Below, in pieces: positions 34,432 through 44,863 of a stretch of 64,000 nt of DNA; within the stretch, counting starts at the first letter, position 1, and every line of letters begins with the position of its first letter. The notes beneath the pieces were generated by a model, which made no database searches, was not told where the DNA came from, and saw nothing but the letters and a program-made list of their open reading frames with translations. The stretch spans positions 682,001 through 746,000 of the forward strand of contig NZ_JAOBQJ010000002.1 of NCBI RefSeq assembly GCF_026162425.1. The letters are read 5' to 3'. The DNA comes from Flexivirga meconopsidis (GTDB lineage Bacteria > Actinomycetota > Actinomycetes > Actinomycetales > Dermatophilaceae). The position numbers and the translations under genes are program-made.

Positions 34432-35013
34432 TCATGATTCGGACACTTCGGCGGCCATCTCCGCGGCCAGCGCCGACCCTGCCGCGGCGAGGCCCGGCTC
34501 GTTGCGGGCGACCACTGCAGCCGCGTCCACCAGCCGGCCGTCGGGGCCGTAGTCGTCCTGCCCGAGCGTGATCGCGACAGGCGGCTCCACCATCCGCATC
34601 TTGACGAAGGCGAAGACATTGCGCAGAGCCTCCGCCGCCATACCGCCGCCGCGTCCGCCATAGGTGATGAGCAGGCCGGGCTTGTCGTCCCACTCCGCAT
34701 AGAGGAAGTCGATGGCGTTCTTCAGTGACGCGGGGTAGCCGCCGTTGTACTGCGGACTGACGAAGACGACCGCGTCGCTGCCCTCGATCAGCTGCGCCCA
34801 CCGCTTGGTGTGTTCCTGCTGGTAGTCACCCAGCGCCGGCATCCGCGGCTCATCCAGGAACGGCAGGTCGAGCTCGGCGAGATCGGTGACCTCGACGTTC
34901 GCCCCCGTCGCGGCGGCAAGCCGGGGGGCGATTTGTTCGGCCAACTGATCGCCGACCCGCACGGGGCGGGTGCTGGCGACGACCAACCGGATCATCGGGG
35001 TGGTGGTGCTCAT
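34432..35013 (-). CDS. NADPH-dependent FMN reductase-family protein
   Basis: 193 aa flavodoxin-like oxidoreductase. RLVVASTRPVRVGDQLAEQI (FMN phosphate loop), VFVSPQYNGGYPASLKNAIDFLYAEWDDKP and LITYGGRGGGMAAEALRNVF are the three conserved stretches of the family (azo-/quinone reductases). Start 35013, with an AGGAGGCAG site. It is divergent from the cyd operon, 205 bases away. A role in quinone or chromate reduction is plausible but not shown. Confidence 0.9.
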   Translation of the reverse strand: MSTTTPMIRLVVASTRPVRVGDQLAEQIAPRLAAATGANVEVTDLAELDLPFLDEPRMPALGDYQQEHTKRWAQLIEGSDAVVFVSPQYNGGYPASLKNAIDFLYAEWDDKPGLLITYGGRGGGMAAEALRNVFAFVKMRMVEPPVAITLGQDDYGPDGRLVDAAAVVARNEPGLAAAGSALAAEMAAEVSES

Positions 35014-35218
35014 GTCGGACTGCCTCCTGAAGTGGTCTCATGAATCGGAATCTGAATCTCACGATGCGAAACCGACACTGCTGCCCAACGGCAGACCCCC
35101 GCGGGGTATTCCGGCCGCCCGGACCAACTGCCAAGTTCACGCCCGTCCGCGGTGCTCGATGCGGTACGAATGACTCATCCGGCGATCACCCGTCGTAGTG
35201 CTAGGGATCGGGGGCAGT

Positions 35219-36595
35219 ATGACGAGCGCAGGCCCGCTCCTTGCCGCGGCAGATCTCTCCCCCGATCTGATCGCGATGTCGCGGTGGCAGTTCGCGGTCA
35301 CCATCGCCTTCCACATGACCTTCCCGGCGATCACCGTCGGATTGTCGGTCTTCCTCGCGGCCGTCTACGGCGCCTACCTACGCACCCACAAGCCGGTCTA
35401 CCTGCAGATCTTCCGCTTCTGGAAACGGATCTTCGCCGTCGGCTTCGCGCTCGGCGTCGTCGCCGGCACCGTCATCACCTTCGAATTCGGGCTCAACTGG
35501 GGCCCGTTCGCCGCCGCAACCGGCCCGATCCTCGGCCCGATCATCGGCATGGAGGTCGTCACCGCGTTCTTCTTGGAGGCCGGCTTCATCGGCGTCATGC
35601 TGTATGGCGATGGCCGCGTCCGCGAGCGCACCATGTTCATCTGCTGCTGCCTGGTCGCGCTCGGCACGATCCTGTCGACGACCTGGATCCTTGCCGCGAA
35701 CTCCTGGATGCAGACGCCGGCCGGTTACCGCATGGTGAACGGGCAGTTCCAGCCGACCAACTGGTGGCATGCGATCTTCAACCCGTCCTTCCCGTGGCGC
35801 TTCCCGCACATGCTGCTCGCGGTGCTCATCTCGGCCGCGTTCCTGGTCGCCGGCGTGGGCGCCTACTACCTGCGTGCCGGACGTTCGCTCGCGTTCGCCC
35901 GCAAGACGTTCTCCTGGTCGATGGGCGTCATCGCCATACTCCTGCCGATGCAGCTGTGGCTCGGCGACAACGTCGCCGGCTACTACGTCGGCCCCGACCA
36001 GCCCGCGAAAATCGTTGCGATCGAAGGACATCGGGTCTCCACGCAGAACAGCTACCTGCTGTTCGTGGTGCCCGACGAGAAGGCCAACCGCAACGCTGTC
36101 GAGATCGGCGTGCCGTGGCTGGGCAGCGCGATCGGCGCCAAGGACCTGTCCGGCAAGAGCACCACCCCGGGCGCTGATGCGGTCAAGCCCGACCTGCGGG
36201 CCAACGTGTGGGGCTCCTTCTACGGCTTCCGGATGATGTTCTACGGATCGATGTTCATGTTCGCGGCGGCGATGATCGCGGTCGTCCTGCGGCTGCGACG
36301 GAGGCTCTACTACGCGCACTGGTTCCACACCTTCGTGATGTGGCTGATGCCGATCGGCGTGATCGCCATCATCGGCGGCTGGATGACCGCCGAGACCGGC
36401 CGCCAGCCATGGCTGGTCTACGGGCAGCTGCGCACCACCGACGGCGCCTCGCACCTGGCGACCGGCACGGTCATCGCGACGTTCGTCGGTTTCCTGTTGA
36501 TCTACCTGACAATGCTCGCGGTCTGGATCGGCTACGTCATACGCACCGTTCGCAGTGGACCCGACACGTTGGAGGTGCCCGCGGATGGCCGCTGA
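35219..36595 (+). CDS. cydA: Cytochrome bd ubiquinol/menaquinol oxidase subunit I
   Basis: 458 aa heme-bearing subunit of the high-affinity terminal oxidase. SRWQFAVTIAFHMTFPAITVG includes the first heme-ligand His; KRIFAVGFALGVVAGTVITF follows, then GMEVVTAFFLEAGFIGVMLYG (two key Glu residues) and GRQPWLVYGQLRTTDG near the C-terminus. The loop between helices 6 and 7 is short (short-Q-loop, actinobacterial type). The ATG 35219 after GATCGGGGGCAGT is preferred to a GTG at 35198. It heads the operon cydA-cydB-small protein-cydD-cydC; low oxygen is the usual inducer. Confidence 0.96.
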   Translation: MTSAGPLLAAADLSPDLIAMSRWQFAVTIAFHMTFPAITVGLSVFLAAVYGAYLRTHKPVYLQIFRFWKRIFAVGFALGVVAGTVITFEFGLNWGPFAAATGPILGPIIGMEVVTAFFLEAGFIGVMLYGDGRVRERTMFICCCLVALGTILSTTWILAANSWMQTPAGYRMVNGQFQPTNWWHAIFNPSFPWRFPHMLLAVLISAAFLVAGVGAYYLRAGRSLAFARKTFSWSMGVIAILLPMQLWLGDNVAGYYVGPDQPAKIVAIEGHRVSTQNSYLLFVVPDEKANRNAVEIGVPWLGSAIGAKDLSGKSTTPGADAVKPDLRANVWGSFYGFRMMFYGSMFMFAAAMIAVVLRLRRRLYYAHWFHTFVMWLMPIGVIAIIGGWMTAETGRQPWLVYGQLRTTDGASHLATGTVIATFVGFLLIYLTMLAVWIGYVIRTVRSGPDTLEVPADGR

Positions 36596-37634
36596 CTTCT
36601 GGTTCGGGATCATCGCGCTCTGTCTGACGATGTACGTCCTGCTCGACGGTTACGACCTCGGCATCGGCATCCTGCTGCTCGGCGAACCGAACCGCGAACG
36701 CCGCCGCTCGATGATCGAGATCGTCGCGACCGCGTGGGACGGCAACGAGTCCTGGATCGTGCTGCTCGGGGTGTCCCTGTGGGGCGGGCTCCCGGCGGCC
36801 TACGGTGCCATGTTGCCCGCGCTCTACCTGCCGCTGGTGATCATGTTGTTCTCACTGATCTTCCGCGGGGTCGCGATCGAAATGGTCTCGAGTTCGCCTC
36901 GTACGCCTGCCGTTTGGTCGTTCGCGTTCGGGGCGGGGTCGCTGGTCGCAGCGGTGGCGCAGGGCTTCGTGATCGGCGGCCTGCTCAACGGCGTGCGGGT
37001 CGAGCGCCAGGTTTTCGCCGGGGGCACGTTCGACTTCTTCGCGCCGTTCTCGGTGTTCACCGCCATCTCGACGGTGCTGGTCTATGCGGTTGCCGGCGCG
37101 GCATACCTGCAGCACAAGAGCGAGGGCGCGACCGAGCATCGCGCCGCGGCCTCCGGGCGCGTATTGCTGGTCTTTGCAGTCCCATTCGTCCTGATCACCG
37201 CGCTGTGGACCGGCGCCACCGCCGCGCCGCTCCAGCTGCATCCGACCGCGCGTGGCATCGCCTTCTGGCTGCTCGTGGTGGTGGCAGTGGTGGCCGCCGG
37301 AGCCGCCTGGATCGGTTTCGCCCGCGGCCCGGACTCGCTGGCGTTCCGTGGGGTGGTGACGGCTGAAATCGCAGGACTGGTAGCGCTTTTCGTCGGCATT
37401 GCACCGCTCGTGGTGCCACCCGACGTGACGATCGACAGCGCGGCTGCCCCGAGTGGCGCGCTGACCTTCCTGCTGATCGGCGTCGGCATCAACATCCCGC
37501 TGGTGTTCTTCTACAACTGGTATGCGCATCACGTGTTCCGTGGGAAGTACCGCCTGCCGGCAGAGCACCGACCATCGGGTATGACGCCGGTCGGCGCCGC
37601 GATACGGCCCACCAAGGGAGGTGACCGCCGATGA
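36585..37634 (+). CDS. cydB: Cytochrome bd oxidase subunit II
   Basis: 349 aa, about nine transmembrane helices. FWFGIIALCLTMYVLLDGYDLGIG, ATAWDGNESWIVLLGVSLWGGLP, and LIFRGVAIEMVSS are the conserved N-terminal parts; the C-terminus IPLVFFYNWYAHHVFRGKY is typical. ATG 36585 overlaps the cydA end by 11 bases. The tail overlaps the next small gene (ATGA). Confidence 0.95.
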   Translation: MAADFWFGIIALCLTMYVLLDGYDLGIGILLLGEPNRERRRSMIEIVATAWDGNESWIVLLGVSLWGGLPAAYGAMLPALYLPLVIMLFSLIFRGVAIEMVSSSPRTPAVWSFAFGAGSLVAAVAQGFVIGGLLNGVRVERQVFAGGTFDFFAPFSVFTAISTVLVYAVAGAAYLQHKSEGATEHRAAASGRVLLVFAVPFVLITALWTGATAAPLQLHPTARGIAFWLLVVVAVVAAGAAWIGFARGPDSLAFRGVVTAEIAGLVALFVGIAPLVVPPDVTIDSAAAPSGALTFLLIGVGINIPLVFFYNWYAHHVFRGKYRLPAEHRPSGMTPVGAAIRPTKGGDRR

Positions 37635-37840
37635 GCCGCGTGCTGCGCGGGCTCGGCGTGCTGGTGCTCGTCGCGCTCGGCATCGTGCTCTACGCGATGT
37701 GCATCGACATGTTCGGCGGCTACCCGCAGGTGCACAGCGAACTGCTCACCCGCGTCGCCATCGGCCTGCTGATCGTCGGGAGCATTGCGGTCTGGGCATG
37801 GCACAGCCGTGTCAGTGACGACGATGACGATTTCGACTGA
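37631..37840 (+). CDS. Small two-helix membrane protein in the cyd operon
   Basis: 69 aa: helix 1 VLRGLGVLVLVALGIVLYAMCI, helix 2 LLTRVAIGLLIVGSIAVWAW, ending in an acidic tail (DDDDDFD). It has its own strong GGGAGGTGACC site and overlaps cydB (ATGA) and the start of cydD. By position it is an analogue of the small bd-oxidase subunits (CydX/CydS), but it is longer, with two helices, and unrelated by eye. Alternatively it is an assembly factor. Confidence 0.75.
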   Translation: MSRVLRGLGVLVLVALGIVLYAMCIDMFGGYPQVHSELLTRVAIGLLIVGSIAVWAWHSRVSDDDDDFD

Positions 37841-39479
37841 TCCGGTCGGCACATCGACCGCCGACGCCGACCAATTCCTCACTCTTGCAAGGAAACCCGG
37901 CGGAGGAAACCTTCGCACCGCGGCGGCGTGGCGAGTCGGGGCGATCACGGCCCTGGTGCTGTGGTGGGAATGCGTCGCACACCTGGTCGCCGGCGGCAGC
38001 TTCACGCTCTGGGGAGCACTCGGCCTGCTCGCGCTCCTACTCGGCGCAGGGTGCCGGGCCTGCGCTGCACGCGCCGAAGCCGCAGGTCAGCAGCAGATCG
38101 CGCGCTGGGTGCAGTCCCGGACCCTTGCCGCCGCCACCCGCCCGCACGCCATCGAGTCACCGGCGCGGCTCGCGCACGAGACGATCGAACTGGCACAGGA
38201 CGTCGCGTCATACCACCGCGCCGCCGCGCCCGCTGCGCTGGCCGCCGGGCCGAGCTGCGCGGTCGTGCTGATCGTCGTCGCCTGGCAGCACTGGCCGGTG
38301 GCGGTCCTGCTGCTGCTCACGACGCCCTTCATCCCGGCCAACCTCCGACTGGCCGGCCTGTCGGCGCGCGACGCGAGTGAGCGTCAGCTGGCCGACGTAC
38401 GACGGCTGTCCGACATCTTCCTCGACCGCTTCGCCGCACTGCGCACGCTCCGCTCCCTGGGCGCCGCGGAACGCGAGGCGGCGACGGTGGAGGCCGCCGC
38501 TGCCGACCTCAGTCGTTCGACGATGCGGGTGTTGCGCCGTGCGTTCGTCTCGGCCGCCGTGCTCGACACGATCGTCACCTTCGCCATCGCGATCGCGGCG
38601 ACCTACGTCGGCCTGACCCTGCTCGGCTATCTGCATCTGCCCGGCGGCGACCTCGACCTGGCGACCGGCCTCGCGGTGCTGCTGCTCGTGCCGCTCTATT
38701 ACGAGCCGCTGCGCGCGGTGGCTGGCGGCTATCACGAGAAGGACCGCGCGCAGGCAGCCGCGGCAGTGCTGATGCACGACGCCGATGCTCCCGCCATGAC
38801 CAGCGCCGCACCAATGCCCGAGCCGCCGGCGGTGCAACTGTCGGGAGTGACGGTCCGACTGCACGGACGCACCGTGCTGAGGGACGTCACCGCGACCGCG
38901 GCAGCGGGCGCGGTCGTCGCTCTCGTCGGACCATCTGGATCGGGGAAAACCACTCTCCTGCAATGCATCTCAGGCATGCGCATACCGACCTCCGGCATTA
39001 CCCGCTGGGTGAGCGACGGACAATCCGTCGAGCCGACCCCAGGCGCAGCGAGCTGGATCGGCCAACGCACCGTCATCCTCCCCGACACCCTCGGCGACAA
39101 CATTCGCCTGGGCCACCCGACAGCAGGCGATGACCGGGTCGCGCGCGCTGCCGCGGGCGCCGGCCTGACGCAACTGGTCGACAGCCTGCCGGCCGGGCTC
39201 GACGAGCCCGTCGGCGACGGCGGGCATCCGCTGTCCGCAGGTGAGGCCCGCCGGGTCGCCGTGGCACGGGCGATCCTGCGGGGCAGCGCCCTCTGGCTGC
39301 TCGACGAGCCGACCGCGCACCTCGACGCGCGCACCGAGCAGGACGTCCTCGACGGCTTGCTCGCGGCATCCGCCGGCCGCACGGTCGTGATCGCCACGCA
39401 CTCCCCCGCGCTGATCGAGCGGGCCGATGTCGTATGGCGCATCGAGCGCGCCACCGTGCACGTGGAGGAACGCACGTGA
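37824..39479 (+). CDS. cydD: CydD-type ABC exporter subunit for cytochrome bd assembly
   Basis: 551 aa half-transporter: about six transmembrane helices (residues about 30-300), then an ATP-binding domain with Walker A VGPSGSGKTTLL, signature PLSAGEARRVAVARAIL, Walker B LWLLDEPTAHLD and H-loop ATHSPAL. CydDC exports reduced thiols/heme-related substrates and is needed for bd-oxidase maturation. The start is uncertain among GTG 37815, ATG 37824 and ATG 37785; all overlap the small upstream gene. GTGA coupling joins it to cydC. Confidence 0.9.
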   Translation: MTISTDPVGTSTADADQFLTLARKPGGGNLRTAAAWRVGAITALVLWWECVAHLVAGGSFTLWGALGLLALLLGAGCRACAARAEAAGQQQIARWVQSRTLAAATRPHAIESPARLAHETIELAQDVASYHRAAAPAALAAGPSCAVVLIVVAWQHWPVAVLLLLTTPFIPANLRLAGLSARDASERQLADVRRLSDIFLDRFAALRTLRSLGAAEREAATVEAAAADLSRSTMRVLRRAFVSAAVLDTIVTFAIAIAATYVGLTLLGYLHLPGGDLDLATGLAVLLLVPLYYEPLRAVAGGYHEKDRAQAAAAVLMHDADAPAMTSAAPMPEPPAVQLSGVTVRLHGRTVLRDVTATAAAGAVVALVGPSGSGKTTLLQCISGMRIPTSGITRWVSDGQSVEPTPGAASWIGQRTVILPDTLGDNIRLGHPTAGDDRVARAAAGAGLTQLVDSLPAGLDEPVGDGGHPLSAGEARRVAVARAILRGSALWLLDEPTAHLDARTEQDVLDGLLAASAGRTVVIATHSPALIERADVVWRIERATVHVEERT

Positions 39480-41113
39480 CCGGCCACCCGCTACTGCGAG
39501 CGCTCCGGCAGTTGCGCGGTGCACCGGCGCTGCTGTTGCTCGCCGGCGTCACGGTCGGCTTCCTCGCCGACGCGAGCGCGGTCGGCCTACTCGGCGCGTC
39601 GGGCTGGTTCATCGCCAGTTGCGCGGTCGCGGGCAATCAGCCCGGGTCCACGTTTTCCTACGTGACCCCCAGCGGGGTCGTGCGGGCACTCGCGATCACC
39701 CGCATCGCCACCCGCTACCTGCAGCGACTCCTGGTGCACGCCGCGACGCTGAAATGGCTGGTACGCCTGCGAGTTCGGCTCTTTCTGGACCTGGCCCGGG
39801 CCCCGCTCCCACAGGTCGCGGCGGTGCAGCGCGGCGCCGCACTGGACCAGGCGATGCGTGATGTCGATGCGCTTGATGGACTGCTGGCGAGCGCCGCGGC
39901 ACCGGTGTTGACGACGGCGGCGGTCGGCCTGGCCGGGATCGCGGTCACCGCGACACTCTCGTCATACGCCGCGATCGTGCTGGGAATCGGCGTGGTGGCC
40001 GTCGCCGGCTTCGCCTGGCGAGCCGGAAGCCGAGTCCCCGATCCGGCCGAGCTGCGCGCGTCGGCGCGCGGTCGCATCATCGCGGTCGGCGAGGCGTTGC
40101 CCGAGTTGGTCTCCCTCGGCGCGGCCGACGTCGCGGCGCAGGAGGCGCAACGCAGACTGGCCGGGTTCACCGCACAGGAGGCGACCCGCGGACTACGGCT
40201 CGCCGCGGCCGGCACGTGGGCCGGCGTGCTCAGCGGCGTGACCGTGCTCGCGGCGCTCGGCCCGGTGCGCTCCGGTGGCACGACCGACGTCGCGACTGTC
40301 GCACTCATCGCGCTGCTCGCGGCCGGGACACTCCAACTCGTCGAGGGATTCGGGGCCGCGGCGGCCGCTGCGACCGAGGCGACGCGGGCCGCACGGCGCC
40401 TGCGGACCGAGGAGGCTGCGCCCGGCGCGCGCGAAGCACCAGCGGAGAACGACCTGGCCGCCACCGAGTTGCGGGTCCCCGGCGCGCACTCGCTAGATCT
40501 GGCGGTCAAGGCCGGCGGGACGCTGGTGATCAGCGGTCGCTCAGGGGCCGGAAAGACAACGCTCCTGCGGCAACTGGCGGGTGAGGCTGTTGCCGACGTG
40601 GTGATCGGCGGGGTGCCGACCGACCGGCTCCGTCCCGGGCACCTGGTATCCGTTGCAGTCGATGATCCGCTGATCGGCGCGGACGTGCTGGCCAACCTAC
40701 GACTCGGTGCCCCGCAACTCAGCGAGGAAGAAGCACGGGCCCTGCTGGATGACTTCGGACTGACCGACGTGCTCCTCGACGACACCGTCGGTGCCGGAGG
40801 CGCCCGGGCCCTGTCCGGTGGTGAGCAGCGCCGGCTGACGATCGCGCGGGCGGTCGCGGCCGCGCCGCGCGTGCTGTTGCTCGACGAACCCACCGACGGC
40901 CTCGACCCGGACACCGCCACAAGGACACTACGGGCGATCCGCGAGCACTTGCCTGCCACCACCGTGGTTGCAGCGATCCACGATCGTGACCTGCGGCTGG
41001 TGCCGTGGGCCGACACCCGCCTCATGTCACTTGACGACCGGCAACGAAAAGCCGCACCCGAGAACGCTTCTCGGGTGCGGCCTTCGCCTCAAACGGGTCA
41101 GCGGGCGGTGTAG
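39476..41113 (+). CDS. cydC: CydC-type ABC exporter subunit for cytochrome bd assembly
   Basis: 545 aa partner of CydD. Transmembrane part from LLLLAGVTVGFLADASAVGLL to about residue 290; ATP-binding part with Walker A ISGRSGAGKTTLLRQL, signature ALSGGEQRRLTIARAV and Walker B VLLLDEPTDGLD, H-loop AIHDRDL. GTG 39476 overlaps the cydD stop. The last 20 or so codons (after LMSLDDRQRKAAP) are encoded by the hairpin that terminates convergent ilvC, so the true functional C-terminus is probably near residue 520. Confidence 0.92.
   Translation: MTGHPLLRALRQLRGAPALLLLAGVTVGFLADASAVGLLGASGWFIASCAVAGNQPGSTFSYVTPSGVVRALAITRIATRYLQRLLVHAATLKWLVRLRVRLFLDLARAPLPQVAAVQRGAALDQAMRDVDALDGLLASAAAPVLTTAAVGLAGIAVTATLSSYAAIVLGIGVVAVAGFAWRAGSRVPDPAELRASARGRIIAVGEALPELVSLGAADVAAQEAQRRLAGFTAQEATRGLRLAAAGTWAGVLSGVTVLAALGPVRSGGTTDVATVALIALLAAGTLQLVEGFGAAAAAATEATRAARRLRTEEAAPGAREAPAENDLAATELRVPGAHSLDLAVKAGGTLVISGRSGAGKTTLLRQLAGEAVADVVIGGVPTDRLRPGHLVSVAVDDPLIGADVLANLRLGAPQLSEEEARALLDDFGLTDVLLDDTVGAGGARALSGGEQRRLTIARAVAAAPRVLLLDEPTDGLDPDTATRTLRAIREHLPATTVVAAIHDRDLRLVPWADTRLMSLDDRQRKAAPENASRVRPSPQTGQRAV
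41051..41081. terminator. Bidirectional terminator between cydC and ilvC
   Basis: GCCGCACCCGAGAA (41051-41064) and TTCTCGGGTGCGGC (41068-41081) are 14-base perfect arms around CGC. On the minus strand it is followed by TTTTCG, so it terminates ilvC; on the plus strand CTTCGCCT follows. It lies inside the cydC reading frame. Confidence 0.75.
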
Positions 41114-41178
41114 AACTGCCCGCTTCCGCGCACCGCTGCGGGCCTCGCTCGTACCTCGCTCGTGTCCTCGCGCTGCTG

Positions 41179-42774
<1,596 letters not shown>

Positions 42775-42775
<1 letters not shown>

Positions 42776-44637
42776 CAGCGCTCCTCCTCTTCGATGATCG
42801 CGGTCTCCTCGCTGATCGCGGCGTCGTCGTCGCGGTCCCAAACCGGCGTCATGGCGCGCGCGGTCGTCACCAGGTCGTTCGAGACGCCGGCCGGCACCAT
42901 CGGCCACACCATCGCGTCGCGCTCGACGACGAAGTCGATCACCACCGGAACGTCGTTGATCTCCAACGCTTTTGCAATGGTGGCGTCGACATCTTCCGGC
43001 TTCTCACAGCGCAAGCCGACGCACCCGTAGGCCTCGGCGAGCTTGACGAAGTCGGGGACGCGCGACTCACCGATGGCGGTGTGCAGGTCGGTGTTGGAGT
43101 AGCGCTCGTTGTAGAACAGCGTCTGCCACTGACGCACCATGCCGAGGCTGGAGTTGTTGATGATCGCGACCTTGATCGGGATCTTGTTGATCACACAGGT
43201 GGCCAGCTCCTGATTGGTCATCTGGAAGCAGCCGTCGCCGTCGATCGACCAGACGGTGCGGTCGGGTTCGCCGACCTTCGCGCCCATCGCGGCCGGCACC
43301 GAATAGCCCATGGTGCCAAGCCCTCCGGAGTTGAGCCAGGCGTTCGGTCGTTCGTACTGCACGAACTGCGCGGCCCACATCTGGTGCTGCCCGACGCCTG
43401 CGGCGTACACCGCGTCGGGTCCGGACAGAGCGCCGAGCCGCTCGATGACGTACTGCGGGGCAATCGCGGTCGCGGCCTCCGGCGTCGTGTAGCCCAGCGG
43501 GTAGGTGCGCGTCCAGCCCTTGGTGCGCTGTCGCCACGCCTCGTAGTCACCGCCGTTGCCGGCCTCGATGTCGGTGCGCAGCGCGGTCGTGAGGTCGCGG
43601 ATCACCTCGCGGGCGTCGCCGACGATCGGCACGTCGGCGGCGCGGTTCTTGGAGATCTCGGCCGGGTCGATGTCCGCATGGATCACCTTCGCGCCGGGCG
43701 CGAACGACGCAAGGTCGCCGGTCACCCGGTCGTCGAATCGCGCGCCGAGCGTGATCAGCAGGTCCGCCTTCTGCAGCGCGGTCACCGCGGCGACCGACCC
43801 GTGCATCCCGGGCATGCCCAGGTGCAGGGGGTGACTGTCCGGGACCGCGCCCCGCGCCATCAGAGTCGTCACCAGCGGGATCCGGGTCAGGTCGACCAGC
43901 TCGCGCAGTTCGTCGGCGGCTCCGGCCCGGACGACGCCGCCGCCCAGGTAGAACACCGGGCGCTTCGCCTCGCGGATCAGCTTCGCGGCGGCCTTGATCT
44001 GCTTGTGGTGCGGGCGGGTCACCGGCTTGTAGCCCGGCAACTCCACGTCAGCCGGCCACTCGAAGTGCGTCTTGGCAACGAGCGCGTCCTTGGTGATGTC
44101 GACCAGCACCGGGCCCGGTCGACCGGTGGACGCGATGTGGAACGCCTCCTTGACCGCCGCCGGGATGTCGGCGGCATCGGTCACCAGGTAGCTGTGTTTG
44201 GTGATCGGCATGGTGATGCCCCGGATGTCGGCCTCCTGGAAGGCGTCCGTGCCGATGGTCCGGGAGTTGACCTGTCCGGTGATCGCGACCATCGGCACCG
44301 AGTCCATGTAGGCGTCGGCGATCGCGGTGACCAGGTTGGTCGCGCCGGGCCCGCTGGTCGCCATACACACCCCGACCTTGCCGGTCGCCGACGCGTAACC
44401 CTCGGCCGCATGCCCGGCGCCCTGCTCGTGCCGCACCAGGATGTGGCGCAGCTTCACCGAGTCCAGCAGCGGGTCGTATGCCGGCAGGATCGCACCGCCG
44501 GGGAGCCCGAATACGACCTCGACGCCGGCCGCCTCGAGCGCGAGCACGAGGCTCTGCGCTCCGGTCACTTCCTGCGCGGCGGCCGGTGCCGAGGCCTTTG
44601 CCGCGACCTCTGCTGGGGTCGGGATCTGCGTTGTCAC
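42775..44637 (-). CDS. ilvB: Acetolactate synthase large (catalytic) subunit
   Basis: 620 aa TPP/FAD enzyme making acetolactate and acetohydroxybutyrate. [36 protein letters not shown] (catalytic Glu), [41 protein letters not shown], and the TPP motif [20 protein letters not shown]...IINN are all readable. GTG 44637. The 140-base leader contains a branched-chain leader peptide and terminator, so attenuation is the main visible control. It is followed by ilvN and ilvC. Confidence 0.96.
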
Positions 44638-44676
44638 GATGTCGTCCCTCGTGGTTCGTTAACGGACGTTGAGCAC

Positions 44677-44712
44677 AAAAAAACCCTCAATCCCGATTTC
44701 GGGTAGTGAGGG
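44677..44712 (-). terminator. Attenuator terminator upstream of ilvB
   Basis: On the minus strand CCCTCA (44712-44707) pairs with TGAGGG (44689-44684), with an inner CCCG/CGGG stem, followed by seven T (plus-strand A-run 44677-44683). An alternative hairpin, GCGCGCTAGCTGA/TCAGCTTGCGCGC (about 44716-44750, one mismatch), overlaps the leader-peptide end and stop codon and is the likely pause stem. Confidence 0.88.
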
Positions 44713-44737
44713 CTGGCGCGCTAGCTGAGTCGTCGAA

Positions 44738-44776
44738 TCAGCTTGCGCGCCTGGGAAGTACGAGAATTCGTGCCAC
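44738..44776 (-). CDS. ilvB leader peptide (12 aa)
   Basis: GTG 44776 to TGA 44738-44740 encodes MARILVLPRRAS, with consecutive Ile-Leu-Val-Leu as stall codons. The pattern is the same as actinobacterial ilvB leaders (Streptomyces leaders of RILVL type, from memory). There is no SD; the promoter position suggests a leaderless start at the GTG. Confidence 0.85.
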   Translation of the reverse strand: MARILVLPRRAS

Positions 44777-44812
44777 GCGGACAGTCTCCGCCGCCAACCG
44801 AGCGAAGGTCAA
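44777..44812 (-). promoter_or_regulatory. Candidate ilvB promoter
   Basis: Minus-strand TTGACC (44812-44807), 18-base spacer, GAGACT (44788-44783), then 6 bases to the GTG of the leader peptide. The -35 is good, the -10 weak, and the spacing predicts transcription starting at or next to the leader start codon. Confidence 0.5.
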
Positions 44813-44863
44813 CATTCTGAGACGCACGTCTCGTCATGTGGACACTCCGCTCGGTGGCCGGCA

